DNA from: Flavobacterium notoginsengisoli
Lineage (GTDB): Bacteria; Bacteroidota; Bacteroidia; Flavobacteriales; Flavobacteriaceae
Assembly (NCBI RefSeq): GCF_014207905.1
Contig: NZ_JACHLB010000001.1
Span: 620,001-684,000 of the forward strand
Direction of reading: 5' to 3'
Length of the DNA stretch: 64,000 bases
Shown: one piece after another, positions 53,991-63,537 of the stretch
Position numbering within the stretch: the stretch's first letter is position 1
Layout of the letters: each line of letters opens with the position of its first letter
Notes under the pieces: generated by a model
Seen by the model: only the letters and a program-made list of their open reading frames with translations
Told to the model about the DNA's origin: nothing
Database searches by the model: none
Made by a program: the position numbers and the translations under genes

Positions 53991-54074
53991 CTATCAGCAA
54001 ATGTGTTTTTTACATTTATCTGACGGTAATTCTGTTAAATTTTTACTTTTTTGACTTCTTTCATCTTATAATTC

Positions 54075-55133
54075 TTAAGCTTTAACCAGACTTTTATAAT
54101 GCACTTCTGATAATTGTCTCAAAATTTCGGCACTTTTTTCAGGTGTAATATCACGCTGCGATTCGCCCATCATTTCGTACCCAACCATGAATTTCTTTAC
54201 CGTTGCCGATCTTAACAATGGCGGGTAAAAATGCATGTGGAAATGCCATTCTGGATGATCCAAACCGTCTGTTGGAGATTGGTGAATTCCTGATGAATAC
54301 GGGAAAGAAGTATTAAATAAATTATCATACTTCGTAGTCAATTGCTTTAAGATTTTAGCGAAAGATTTGCTTTCTTCAGCTGTAAAATTCGTGATTTTGT
54401 TAACCGCCCTTTTGCTCACAATCATCGTTTCATAAGGCCAGATTGCCCAAAAAGGAACTAAAGCCACAAAATGATCATTTTCGATAACGATTCGTTCTCC
54501 AGCTTTTAATTCAGCAGTAACATAATCTTCCAAAAGCGTTCTTTTGTTTTTATCGTAGTAAGATTTTAAGCTGTTTTGTGTTTTTTCAACCTGAGTCGGA
54601 AGCGAAGACTGAGCCCAAATTTGTCCGTGCGGGTGCGGATTGCTGCATCCCATTACACTTCCTTTATTTTCAAAAATCTGAACGTGATTGATGAATTTTA
54701 TATTTCCTAAATCAGTGTATTCTTTCTGCCACGTTTTAATAATGTTTTCAATATCTGCAATCTCCATTTCTGGTAAAGTCAAATCGTGTCTTGGAGAAAA
54801 ACAAACCACTCTCGAAATTCCTTGTTCTGGTTTTGCTTTAAAGAAAGTATGTTTGATATCGTCTTCAAAAATAATTTCGTCCTGTTTCATGGCAGCAAAA
54901 TCATTTTCAAAAACAAAACTGCTTTCATATGCTGGATTATTTACACCATTAGCGCGAACATTTCCCGGACACAAATAACAAGTCGGATCATATTTTGGAA
55001 GCTGTTCTGTTGAAATTGTTTCATTTTGCCCTTGCCAAGGACGTTTTGCACGATGTGGCGATACTAATACCCATTCGTTAATTAATGGATTGAAGCGTCT
55101 GTGCGGATCTTCGTTAATGTCAAAATTTTTCAT
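54075..55133 (-). CDS. galT: Galactose-1-phosphate uridylyltransferase
   Basis: 352 aa. The active-site HPH triad is in CSNPHPHGQIWAQ, and N-terminal RRFNPLINEWVLVSPHRAKRPW and zinc-type YLCPGN are typical. It exchanges UMP between UDP-glucose and galactose-1-phosphate in the Leloir pathway. Follows galK by 17 bp on the same strand. Confidence 0.95.
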   Translation of the reverse strand: MKNFDINEDPHRRFNPLINEWVLVSPHRAKRPWQGQNETISTEQLPKYDPTCYLCPGNVRANGVNNPAYESSFVFENDFAAMKQDEIIFEDDIKHTFFKAKPEQGISRVVCFSPRHDLTLPEMEIADIENIIKTWQKEYTDLGNIKFINHVQIFENKGSVMGCSNPHPHGQIWAQSSLPTQVEKTQNSLKSYYDKNKRTLLEDYVTAELKAGERIVIENDHFVALVPFWAIWPYETMIVSKRAVNKITNFTAEESKSFAKILKQLTTKYDNLFNTSFPYSSGIHQSPTDGLDHPEWHFHMHFYPPLLRSATVKKFMVGYEMMGESQRDITPEKSAEILRQLSEVHYKSLVKA

Positions 55134-55150
55134 TGTAGTGTGTTGTGGTA

Positions 55151-56311
55151 TTAAAGTAGCGTTGTTCCGTTTGAGATTTTTACATCATAGAATTTTAATT
55201 CAATTCCAAATGTATCTAAATAAAGCTTAGAGAACTTACGCTTAACATCATTTTCATGTCCTTTTTTAACTAAATTGATAGTACAGCCGCCAAAACCACC
55301 GCCCATAAGTCGGGAACCAACAATGGCGTCGTCTTCTTTTGCTGTATCAACTAGCATATCCAATTCTTCGCAGCTTACCTCATATTCTTTAGATAAACCA
55401 TAATGTGTTTCAAAAAGCAATTCGCCTAAAAGTTCAATATTTCCTGCATCTAAAGCTTCACAAGCCTTAATAACACGATTAATTTCTTTCACAACAAAAT
55501 GAACTCTATCAAAAACTTTCTCGCTCATTTTGTTTTTCAGACTTAAAACTTGTTCTACAGAAGAATCTCTAAAACTTTTTACTTCAGGGAAATGACTTTT
55601 TATAATAGATAAACCTTCTTCACATTCAATTCTTCTCGTATTGTATTCAGAAGTGAAAAGAGAGTGTTTTACATTAGAATCAAACAAAATCAAAGAATAA
55701 TCTTTGAAATCGGCGTTGTGGTATTCAAAATCTAAAGTATTGCAATCCAGTTTAATTACTTTGTTTTCCAAACCATGTACGCTCGAAAACTGGTCCATAA
55801 TTCCGCAGTTGATACCAACCCAATGTTCGGCTTTTTGTCCTAATAATGAAATGTCTTTTTTCTCAATTTTTAAATCAAAAAGAGATTTGATTCCGAAAAT
55901 CGTTCCGCATTCTAAAGCCGCAGAAGAAGATAATCCAGAACCAACCGGAATATTACTGCTGAAAACACAGTTGAAACCTTCAAAAGAAAAACCGTTGTCT
56001 TGCAATTGTTTAATAACGCCACGAATGTAATTTGTCCAAACGACATCGCTCAATTTTACTTCTTGAGTTAAATCGATTTCAAACTCTTCATTCAAATCAA
56101 TCGCAATTATTTTAGAAGTTTTAGTGTTGTTTTTTGAAAAAGCAAAACAAATTACTTTGTCAATTGCTGCAGGTAAAACATAACCGTCGTTGTAGTCAAT
56201 ATGTTCTCCGATAATGTTGATTCTACCTGGAGAAAGAACCGTTTTTTCTGGAGAAGAACCAAAAGATTTCTCAAAAAAAGCAACGGTGTTTTGTATTAAA
56301 ATATCATTCAT
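55151..56311 (-). CDS. galK: Galactokinase
   Basis: 386 aa GHMP kinase. The galactokinase signature is PGRINIIGEHIDYNDGYVLPAAI; the phosphate loop is VGSGLSSSAALE, and motif 3 is LMGGGFGGCTINLV. Phosphorylates alpha-D-galactose, the substrate for GalT encoded next in the operon. Confidence 0.95.
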   Translation of the reverse strand: MNDILIQNTVAFFEKSFGSSPEKTVLSPGRINIIGEHIDYNDGYVLPAAIDKVICFAFSKNNTKTSKIIAIDLNEEFEIDLTQEVKLSDVVWTNYIRGVIKQLQDNGFSFEGFNCVFSSNIPVGSGLSSSAALECGTIFGIKSLFDLKIEKKDISLLGQKAEHWVGINCGIMDQFSSVHGLENKVIKLDCNTLDFEYHNADFKDYSLILFDSNVKHSLFTSEYNTRRIECEEGLSIIKSHFPEVKSFRDSSVEQVLSLKNKMSEKVFDRVHFVVKEINRVIKACEALDAGNIELLGELLFETHYGLSKEYEVSCEELDMLVDTAKEDDAIVGSRLMGGGFGGCTINLVKKGHENDVKRKFSKLYLDTFGIELKFYDVKISNGTTLL

Positions 56312-56426
56312 TATATAGTTAGTGTATTGTGGTTTTGGATTTTTATTAATGTGTTGAGTGAAACTATTTTTTCTATTACTTATTAGTTTAAATTAAAATC
56401 TTTCTAAATCAGCTTTAATCTGTGTA

Positions 56427-56470
56427 AATCTGCGTGAAAAAATCTTGGCAAAAGTTATTTCACGCAGATT
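56427..56470. repeat. Inverted repeat between galK and galM
   Basis: AATCTGCGTGAAA (56427-56439) and its exact complement (56458-56470). Flanking sequence contains further partial copies (TTTAATCTGTGTAAATC). Another hairpin repeat family; also a possible weak terminator for galM. Confidence 0.7.
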
Positions 56471-56551
56471 TTAAAAGATTTCGGCAGATTCAATTAGATT
56501 TTACTTGTTGGATGAAAGTATTTATATTTTATTCCATCCAACGGTTTTATA

Positions 56552-57604
56552 TTAATCTAAACTTTCAAATTTGTAAAGCGTTTTTTGCGCATATTCTTCG
56601 CCTTTTCTCAAAACAGCATTTGGAAAATGAGCATGATTTGGTGCGTCTGGGAAATTTTGTGTTTCAAAACAAATTCCGCTTTGCGCATTGTAATCGACAT
56701 TTTCTTTTCCTTTTAATTTTCCGAAACAATTTCCGCCTACATATATATGTACACTTGGTTGATCGGTATAAACATTCATTCTTAAATTATTTTTTAAACT
56801 GATTAATTGCGCAACAATTTCTGTTTTAGAATTGACCACAAAAGAATTGTCAATAGGAAACGGACAGTTTTTAGGTGTTCTAAAATCAAAATCATGATTG
56901 CTTAAATCGGTATAATTTCCAGTCGGAATATTATCAGAATTTGTTTCCAACATTTTTGCCGATTTGATAAACATTTGCTGTTCTAGAACATTTCCATCGT
57001 GTCCATCAAGATTAAAATAACTATGATGCGTCAAGTTAATAACCGTATCTTCTGTTGAGGTTGCTTTGTATTCTAACTTTAATTCATTTTCTTCTGTCAA
57101 AGTATAGGTCAAATAAACCGTCATTTCTCCAGGGAAACTTTCATCTAAATGTGCGCTCAAAAGTCCAAAAGTAATCGATGGATTTTCACCAGAAGTTGCA
57201 TTTACAACACTCCAAGCTTTTCTTCCAAATCCCATAACTCCGCCATGAAGCGTATTGCCGTTATTGTTTCCGTCAAGCTGAAATTTATTCCCATCTAAAC
57301 TAAAAGTTCCTTTATGAATACGTCCGGCATAACGCCCAACAGTTGTTCCAAAATAAGGAGCACTTGGTAAATTATACGATTCTAAATACGCTTCTAAATT
57401 GTCAAACCCTAATACAACATCCGTTAATTTTCCACTTACTGGGATTTGGATTGAAGTTACCGTTGCACCATAATTGATGATCTGAACTTTCATTCCGTTT
57501 TTATTGACTAATTCAAAAGAATAAATTTCTTCTTTATTGGGCATTAAACCGAATAATTTGCAATTATGTATATCCTTTAAATGCGATATGTGTTTTATTT
57601 CCAT
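56552..57604 (-). CDS. galM: Aldose 1-epimerase (galactose mutarotase)
   Basis: 350 aa from the ATG at 57604; the frame extends to an ATG at 57643 but those 13 residues (hydrophobic, LFLFLDF) overlap the promoter region and are not typical. Motifs: NFGTTVGRYAGRI-like (PYFGTTVGRYAGRI), LTHHSYFNLDGHD with the catalytic His, and SGICFETQNFPDAPN with the catalytic Glu. Converts beta- to alpha-galactose. Divergent from the GntR regulator. Confidence 0.93.
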   Translation of the reverse strand: MEIKHISHLKDIHNCKLFGLMPNKEEIYSFELVNKNGMKVQIINYGATVTSIQIPVSGKLTDVVLGFDNLEAYLESYNLPSAPYFGTTVGRYAGRIHKGTFSLDGNKFQLDGNNNGNTLHGGVMGFGRKAWSVVNATSGENPSITFGLLSAHLDESFPGEMTVYLTYTLTEENELKLEYKATSTEDTVINLTHHSYFNLDGHDGNVLEQQMFIKSAKMLETNSDNIPTGNYTDLSNHDFDFRTPKNCPFPIDNSFVVNSKTEIVAQLISLKNNLRMNVYTDQPSVHIYVGGNCFGKLKGKENVDYNAQSGICFETQNFPDAPNHAHFPNAVLRKGEEYAQKTLYKFESLD

Positions 57605-57647
57605 ATAATTTTTACCAAAAATGAAATCCAAAAATAGAAACATTCTC

Positions 57648-57674
57648 TATATTTGCATACCAGTACCTACCAGT
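57648..57674 (+). promoter_or_regulatory. gntR -7 box and direct-repeat operator candidate
   Basis: TATATTTG at 57648-57655, then TACCAGT at 57658-57664 and again at 57668-57674, exactly 10 bp apart. The repeats would overlap the transcription start, suiting autoregulation and control of divergent galM. A minus-strand TATTTTTG box (complement at 57629-57636) may serve galM. Confidence 0.5.
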
Positions 57675-57705
57675 TTTTAATATTAATAGTCAAAATGACT
57701 TTATT

Positions 57706-58704
57706 ATGAACATCATTTCAATTCAAAATAATATTGGTCTTCCAAAATATAAGCAGATTATTCTTTCAATAGAAAAAGCTATAGAAGTAGGAAAATTAAT
57801 AAAAGGCGATCGACTTCCGTCGGTGAATAAAGTTTGTCTGGCGTTTTCGCTATCTCGAGATACGGTCTTATTAGCGTACGATGAACTGAAAAAAAGAGGA
57901 ATTATTTATGCCATTCCTGGAAAGGGATATTATGTTAAAAGTATTGAAATCACTATAACTCAGAAGGTTTTCTTGCTTTTTGATGAGCTGAATATTTTTA
58001 AAGAAGATATTTATAATTCGTTTTTGCAGAACATCGGAAAAAATGTTCAGGTCGATATTTTCTTTCATCATTTTAATGTTCAAGTTTTCAAAAAACTGAT
58101 CAATGACAGTAATGGAAATTACACCAAATATATTATCATGCCGACGAACTTAAACGATATAGTCGATTCGATAAAAACCCTACCAGTGGGTGATGTAATT
58201 ATTTTGGATCAAACCAATTCGGACTTAAAAATGTTTCCAGCCATTTATCAAAATCACCAGAGAGATATTTACGAAGGTTTGATAAAAGGAAAATCCAGAT
58301 TATCAAAATACAAAAAACTGATTCTTATTTTCCCAGGTTTTAGAGAGCCTCCCGGAATGAAAATTGGTTTCGAGTCTTTCTGCAAAGAATACAAATACGA
58401 TTATGAAATTATTTCCGATTTCAGTAATAAGGCTATTGAATTAGGAGATTTGTACATTGTTCCGCACGATCGTGATTTGCTTTTGGTAATTGAAAATGCA
58501 ATGGCGAGAAATTTAAAATTAGGAGAAGATTTCGGAATTATATCTTATAATGAAACGGCATTGAAAAAAATTGCGGCAAATGGGATTACGACAATTTCGA
58601 CCAATTTTGAATTGATGGGAAAAATTCTAGCCGATATGGTTTTGACAGGAAAAAAAGAGCAGATCGAAAATAGATCTGCTCTCATATTAAGGAATTCTTT
58701 ATAA
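57706..58704 (+). CDS. GntR-family regulator with a periplasmic-binding-protein-like sensor
   Basis: 332 aa. Winged HTH at about 10-75 (GDRLPSVNKVCLAFSLSRDT, then LKKRGIIYAIPGKGYYV) followed by a LacI-like ligand domain (about 85-330; HDRDLLLVIENAMA, FGIISYNETALKKI). This fusion is common in Bacteroidota sugar loci. Divergent from galM, so galactose or a related sugar is the likely signal (inference). Its last 50 bp contain the terminator of the convergent Nudix gene. Confidence 0.88.
   Translation: MNIISIQNNIGLPKYKQIILSIEKAIEVGKLIKGDRLPSVNKVCLAFSLSRDTVLLAYDELKKRGIIYAIPGKGYYVKSIEITITQKVFLLFDELNIFKEDIYNSFLQNIGKNVQVDIFFHHFNVQVFKKLINDSNGNYTKYIIMPTNLNDIVDSIKTLPVGDVIILDQTNSDLKMFPAIYQNHQRDIYEGLIKGKSRLSKYKKLILIFPGFREPPGMKIGFESFCKEYKYDYEIISDFSNKAIELGDLYIVPHDRDLLLVIENAMARNLKLGEDFGIISYNETALKKIAANGITTISTNFELMGKILADMVLTGKKEQIENRSALILRNSL
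58656..58682 (-). terminator. Terminator of the Nudix regulator gene, embedded in the gntR coding end
   Basis: AGAGCAGATC-N7-GATCTGCTCT, followed on the minus strand by T6. Lies just after the Nudix gene stop but inside the last codons of gntR. Confidence 0.8.
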
Positions 58705-58716
58705 CAATAATGTCAA

Positions 58717-59406
58717 TTATAAATTAAGGACAAAATTGTTTAATAATTTTTCTTCGTATTTCTCTTTATTAAAAGTATACAGATAAGAACCTTTTCGAGA
58801 AGACTGCATATCTTTTTCGTCCAGTTTATTTAAGATTTCAAGAGAATTGATTTTGCTGATGAAATTTCTTTTATCCAATTCTTTGCTCAAAATGGCTTCA
58901 TACAATTCTAAAAGCTGACGCATAGTAAATTTTTCAGGAAGCAATTCGAAACCAATTGGTTTAATAGAAGTTTTGTAACGAAGACGTTTAATCGCATTTT
59001 GAACCATTTCGTTGTGGTCAAAAATCAAATTTGGCGCATCGTTAATCGGGAACCATTCTGCGTGATAATTTTGAATTAATTCTTCATTATGGTTTTCGAT
59101 ATTAATCAAAGCAAAGTAAGAAACCGAAATGGTTCTTTCAACTGGGTCACGATCGATTTCACTGTAAGCATACAATTGCTCCATATAAATATCGTTAAGA
59201 CCCGTATAGGTATTTAAGATTCTTGTGGCTGCAGCATCCAGCACTTCGTCACGTTTTAAAAAACCTCCAATCAAAGACCATTTTCCCTTTTCAGGTTCAA
59301 AATCCCTCTGAATTAAAAGTATTTTCAAGCCTTCATGATCGAAACCGAAAATGATGCAGTCAACCGCCAATAAAACTTTATCGGCAGAGCTATAACTATT
59401 TAGCAT
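58717..59406 (-). CDS. NrtR-type Nudix transcriptional regulator, AraR-like
   Basis: 229 aa: Nudix domain (about 10-150) plus winged-helix C-terminus (about 155-229). The Nudix box at about 47-70 (GGFLKRDEVLDA...RILNTYTGL) has lost the catalytic Glu residues of REUxEE, as expected for a regulator that binds rather than hydrolyses ligand. A regulator of this family (AraR, BT0354) controls arabinose use in Bacteroides thetaiotaomicron. Here it stands beside arabinofuranosidase and ribulokinase genes and has a copy of the shared 21-bp operator upstream. Confidence 0.85.
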   Translation of the reverse strand: MLNSYSSADKVLLAVDCIIFGFDHEGLKILLIQRDFEPEKGKWSLIGGFLKRDEVLDAAATRILNTYTGLNDIYMEQLYAYSEIDRDPVERTISVSYFALINIENHNEELIQNYHAEWFPINDAPNLIFDHNEMVQNAIKRLRYKTSIKPIGFELLPEKFTMRQLLELYEAILSKELDKRNFISKINSLEILNKLDEKDMQSSRKGSYLYTFNKEKYEEKLLNNFVLNL

Positions 59407-59461
59407 ATATAATTAATTTGGATGGTAAATATATAAACTTCTTAAAACGTTTCATAATATA

Positions 59462-59482
59462 TTAATGTTGATTTTACACTTA
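59462..59482. promoter_or_regulatory. AraR-like operator, site 1 (upstream of the Nudix regulator gene)
   Basis: TTAATGT-N7-ACACTTA, 55 bp before the regulator's start codon; suggests autoregulation. The rest of the 542-bp gap (59407-59948) is AT-rich with no gene; site 2 lies near its other end. Confidence 0.6.
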
Positions 59483-59849
59483 TGTTAAAATTGAAACAAA
59501 TAAGAAGCTGTACTAATTGATTTATCGCATAAAATCTGATTTTTTCAGACCAAAATTTCATCAATTTCATCTCAAAAAATACGAGTTAAAGGTAGAAACA
59601 TTTTCAAAAGAGCATTATTTGGTAACGTATAAATTGTAATTCGTTGCCTAAAAGTTACAATTTTTGTTACAAAGCAATACTGTTTTATATTTTTTTGTCA
59701 ATTTTTTGAAGTTTCTAACATTTCATAAATCGAATAAAATTCCTTTGTTAATACTGCCTTTCGAATTTTTTCATTGTCAAATCTGTTTTTTACAACCAGT
59801 TGTTCTGAGATTTTAATTTTTTTATGAGACTTTTTTTTCTTTAAATTTA

Positions 59850-59870
59850 CAAATGTTAAACAAACACTTA
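59850..59870. promoter_or_regulatory. AraR-like operator, site 2 (upstream of the GH51 gene)
   Basis: CAAATGT-N7-ACACTTA, followed by TAAAATC as in site 3 (TAAAATA). Lies 78 bp before the GH51 ATG. A TAAATTTA sequence just upstream may be a weak -7 box. Confidence 0.65.
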
Positions 59871-59948
59871 TAAAATCTAAAAATCACAAACCGTTATAAA
59901 ATATGTAAACCACCATATTTTTTAACAACCAAAAACCACAAAAACCTT

Positions 59949-61493
59949 ATGAAAAAACCACTATTATTACTAGTGATGGCGTTTTGTATGCAAATTATAA
60001 CCGCCCAGAAAGAAGCTGTCGTTATTGCTGTCAAAAACGATGCAGCGGCGCCAACTATCAATAAAAATATTTACGGACATTTTGCAGAACATTTAGGACA
60101 TTGTATTTACGGTGGATTTTTTGTTGGAGATACTTCTAAAATTCCAAATACAAACGGAGTTCGAAATGATATTATTAAAGCACTAAAAGATTTAAAAATT
60201 CCAAATTTAAGATGGCCTGGCGGATGTTTTGCAGACACTTACCATTGGAAAGATGGAATTGGTCCAAAAGAACAGCGTCCGACAATTGTAAATCAATGGT
60301 GGGGAGGAGTTACGGAAGATAACAGTTTTGGAACACACGATTTTTTAAATATGTGTGAATTGCTTGGAGCAGAACCCTATTTGTCTGGAAATGTTGGTAG
60401 CGGAACCGTTCAAGAGCTAGCAGACTGGGTTCAGTATACGAATTTTGGAGGTAAAAGTCCGATGAGTGATTTACGTAGAAAAAACGGAAGAACAGAGCCT
60501 TGGAAAGTAAAATATTGGGGAATTGGAAATGAAGCTTGGGGTTGCGGCGGAAATATGACTGCAGATTATTATGCAAATGAATACCGCAAGTTTGCCACTT
60601 TTATGTCAGATTGGAGTAATACGGGCGGAATTACAAGAATTGCTTCTGGATCAAATAGTTCAGATTATAATTGGACAGAAGTTTTAATGAAAAATATTCC
60701 GCTACATATGTTAGGCGGATTAGGCGTTCATCATTATGCTGTAATCAATTGGGACAAAAAAGGTTCAGATGTTGATTTCACAGAAAAAGAATATTTCCTG
60801 ACGATGCAGTCTGCTTTGAAAATGGAAGAATTGGTAACTAAACATGCCGCAATTATGGATAAATACGATCCAGAGAAAAAAGTTGCCATGATTGTAGACG
60901 AATGGGGAGGTTGGTACGAAGTTCAAAAAGGAACAAATCCTGGATTTTTATATCAACAAAATACAATGAGAGATGCTGTTTTGGCTGGAGCTACATTGAA
61001 TATTTTCAATAATCATGCGGACAGAGTTAAAATGGCAAATCTGGCACAATGTGTAAATGTACTTCAGGCTGTAATTCTGACAGATAAAGCCAAAATGATT
61101 ACAACGCCGACTTACAGCGTTATGAAAATGTACAACGTGCATCAAGATGCAAAATTACTTCCTGTAGATTTCAAATCGCCTTCTTATACTTATAATGGAC
61201 AAACAATTCCAGCAGTTTCGGCTTCGGTTTCAAAAGATAACAATGGAGCGATTCATATTTCGTTGGTAAATATTGATGCTGTAAATAAAAACAAAATCGA
61301 AATCGACACTAAAGACCTTGGCGTGAAGAACTTTACTGGAACAATTATAACATCTCAAAAATTACAAGATTATAATTCTTTCGAAAATCCGAATAAAATT
61401 GTTCCAGTTGCTTTTAAAGGTTTTGAAAACAAAAAAGGAAAGCTAGAAATAACACTTCCTCCTTTTTCTGTATTGGTTTTAGAAGGAAAATAA
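59949..61493 (+). CDS. Alpha-L-arabinofuranosidase, GH51
   Basis: 514 aa with signal peptide MKKPLLLLVMAFCMQIITAQ. GH51 motifs: IYGHFAEHLG, LRWPGGCFADTYHW, acid/base Glu195 in GIGNEAWGCGG, nucleophile Glu318 in VDEWGGWYEV. Releases terminal alpha-L-arabinofuranose from arabinan or arabinoxylan fragments in the periplasm. 9 bp before the GH127 gene, so the two form an operon, with an AraR-like operator upstream. Confidence 0.94.
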   Translation: MKKPLLLLVMAFCMQIITAQKEAVVIAVKNDAAAPTINKNIYGHFAEHLGHCIYGGFFVGDTSKIPNTNGVRNDIIKALKDLKIPNLRWPGGCFADTYHWKDGIGPKEQRPTIVNQWWGGVTEDNSFGTHDFLNMCELLGAEPYLSGNVGSGTVQELADWVQYTNFGGKSPMSDLRRKNGRTEPWKVKYWGIGNEAWGCGGNMTADYYANEYRKFATFMSDWSNTGGITRIASGSNSSDYNWTEVLMKNIPLHMLGGLGVHHYAVINWDKKGSDVDFTEKEYFLTMQSALKMEELVTKHAAIMDKYDPEKKVAMIVDEWGGWYEVQKGTNPGFLYQQNTMRDAVLAGATLNIFNNHADRVKMANLAQCVNVLQAVILTDKAKMITTPTYSVMKMYNVHQDAKLLPVDFKSPSYTYNGQTIPAVSASVSKDNNGAIHISLVNIDAVNKNKIEIDTKDLGVKNFTGTIITSQKLQDYNSFENPNKIVPVAFKGFENKKGKLEITLPPFSVLVLEGK

Positions 61494-61502
61494 TGCGATA
61501 GA

Positions 61503-63482
61503 ATGAAAAAGTATATTTTTTATTTATTGATTTTCTGCTTGTTGATTTTGGTTTCCTGTAAAGAAACCAAAAACAATTTGGTGCAATCTGATGATAAAAC
61601 TTCTGCTTTAAAAGCAGGTTGTCAGATTGAACCGGTTAACATTCAAAATGTAAAATTGACCGATTCTTTTTGGCTTCCAATTATCAAAAGAGTACAGGAA
61701 ATTACAATCGAATATGCCATTAAAAAATGTGATGAAGAAGGACGTTTTGAGAATTTTTTAATTGCTGGAAAACAAAAAAGCGGTACAACAAGAGGCGAAA
61801 TGCCTTTTGATGACACCGATGTTTACAAAATTATCGAAGGCGCTTCGAATACTTTAATCAGTGCGCCGAATCCGAAACTGGAAAGAGTTCTAGATTCGAT
61901 GATTGCGATTGTAAAAATTGGTCAGGAAACAGACGGCTATATTACAACTTGGAGAACTATAAATCCGGCAAAACCGCCTGCAACTTGGGTTCCAGTAATT
62001 GAAGGAAAACGTTGGGAATCGTTACAGATTAGTCACGAATTATACAATCCAGGACATTTAATCGAAGCGGCAATTGTGCATTATGAAGCAACAGGAAAAA
62101 CCAATTTTCTGGAAATCGCTATAAAAGCTGCCGATATGCTAGTTCGAACTTTTGGCGATAATCCGGGACAAGTAAAAGGCGTTCCGGGGCATCAGATTGT
62201 GGAAACAGGTTTGCTGAAATTGTATCAGATAACTGGAAAAAAAGAATATCTAAATCTGGCAAAATACTATTTGGATAATCGTGGAAATCCGAACAATCAC
62301 AAATTGTATGGAGAATATGCGCAAGATCACATGCCGATTTTGGAACAAAAAGAAGCAGTTGGTCATGCAGTAAGAGCGGTTTATATGTATGCAGGAATGA
62401 CAGATATTGCAGCTTTGATGAAAGATAAAGGTTATGAAAATGCCGTGAACAATCTGTGGGAAAACATGGTCAACAAAAAAATGTATATCACAGGCGGAAT
62501 CGGTTCTAGGCATGACGGAGAAGCTTTCGGCGCAAATTACGAATTGCCCAACTTAACAGCTTATAATGAAACTTGCGCTGCGATCGGCGATGTTTATTGG
62601 AATCACAGATTGCATAATTTATACGGAGCTTCAAAATATTTTGATGTTATCGAAAGAACGATGTACAATGGATTAATATCGGGTATTTCGCTTGACGGAA
62701 AACAATTTTTTTACCCAAATGCTTTGGAGGCAGATGGCGTTTACAAATCAAATCGCGGTTCTTGCACAAGACAAGGTTGGTTTGACTGTTCTTGCTGCCC
62801 AACCAATTTGATTCGTTTTATTCCGTCAATTCCGGGATTGATTTATTCTAAAACAAATGATGTTTTGTATGTCAATTTGTATGCTTCAAATAATGCATCT
62901 TTCCAATTAGGAAAAACAGATTTACAGATTTCACAGCAGACATCTTATCCTTGGAACGGCAAAATTGCGATTTCGGTAAATCCTAAAAAAGAAAGTCAGT
63001 TTACAATTAAACTGCGTGTTCCAGGCTGGGCAAGAAATGAGGTTTTACCTGGAGATTTGTACAGTTATAAAAAAGCTTCGGCTCAAAAAGTGACGATTAA
63101 TTTAAACGGAGAAACTTTAGCGATTCAACCAGAAAATGGTTATTTCAATATTTCTAGAAAGTGGAAAAAAGGAGATAAAATCAATTTAAATCTTCCGATG
63201 GAAGTTCAGGAAGTGCAAACCAGTTCTAAAGTTCTAACAAATGCAAATAAAGTTTCTTTAGAATATGGACCACTTGTTTATGCGGTTGAAGAAATGGATA
63301 ACAAAAACAACTTCGATAAAATTGATGTAAGCGCTTCTGATACTTTTAAAGTGAAAAAAGAAGCCAATTTATTGCAGGGAGTGAATGTAATTGAGAATTC
63401 AAAATTGAAAGCAATTCCATATTATTCTTGGTCAAATCGAGGAGTTGGAAAAATGAAAGTTTGGTTGGATTATAAGAACTGA
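61503..63482 (+). CDS. Beta-L-arabinofuranosidase, GH127 (DUF1680)
   Basis: 659 aa lipoprotein (lipobox LVSC, Cys19). The GH127 active site is complete: Glu340 (acid/base, spaced 16 residues before the zinc Glu as in HypBA1), Glu356 and Cys358 (YNETCAA), and Cys431/Cys432 (DCSCCPTN), where a zinc-bound Cys acts as nucleophile. Removes beta-L-arabinofuranose from plant glycoproteins or pectin. Co-transcribed with GH51; together they clear both anomers. Confidence 0.92.
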   Translation: MKKYIFYLLIFCLLILVSCKETKNNLVQSDDKTSALKAGCQIEPVNIQNVKLTDSFWLPIIKRVQEITIEYAIKKCDEEGRFENFLIAGKQKSGTTRGEMPFDDTDVYKIIEGASNTLISAPNPKLERVLDSMIAIVKIGQETDGYITTWRTINPAKPPATWVPVIEGKRWESLQISHELYNPGHLIEAAIVHYEATGKTNFLEIAIKAADMLVRTFGDNPGQVKGVPGHQIVETGLLKLYQITGKKEYLNLAKYYLDNRGNPNNHKLYGEYAQDHMPILEQKEAVGHAVRAVYMYAGMTDIAALMKDKGYENAVNNLWENMVNKKMYITGGIGSRHDGEAFGANYELPNLTAYNETCAAIGDVYWNHRLHNLYGASKYFDVIERTMYNGLISGISLDGKQFFYPNALEADGVYKSNRGSCTRQGWFDCSCCPTNLIRFIPSIPGLIYSKTNDVLYVNLYASNNASFQLGKTDLQISQQTSYPWNGKIAISVNPKKESQFTIKLRVPGWARNEVLPGDLYSYKKASAQKVTINLNGETLAIQPENGYFNISRKWKKGDKINLNLPMEVQEVQTSSKVLTNANKVSLEYGPLVYAVEEMDNKNNFDKIDVSASDTFKVKKEANLLQGVNVIENSKLKAIPYYSWSNRGVGKMKVWLDYKN

Positions 63483-63537
63483 AAATAGATTGTAAAAACA
63501 AGATTTCATAGATATAAAAATGATTCTTTATTGTTTT

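Noticed and set aside
57605..57643. Extended start for galM
   Set aside because: Thirteen extra residues lie over promoter-like DNA; family members start near MEIKH.
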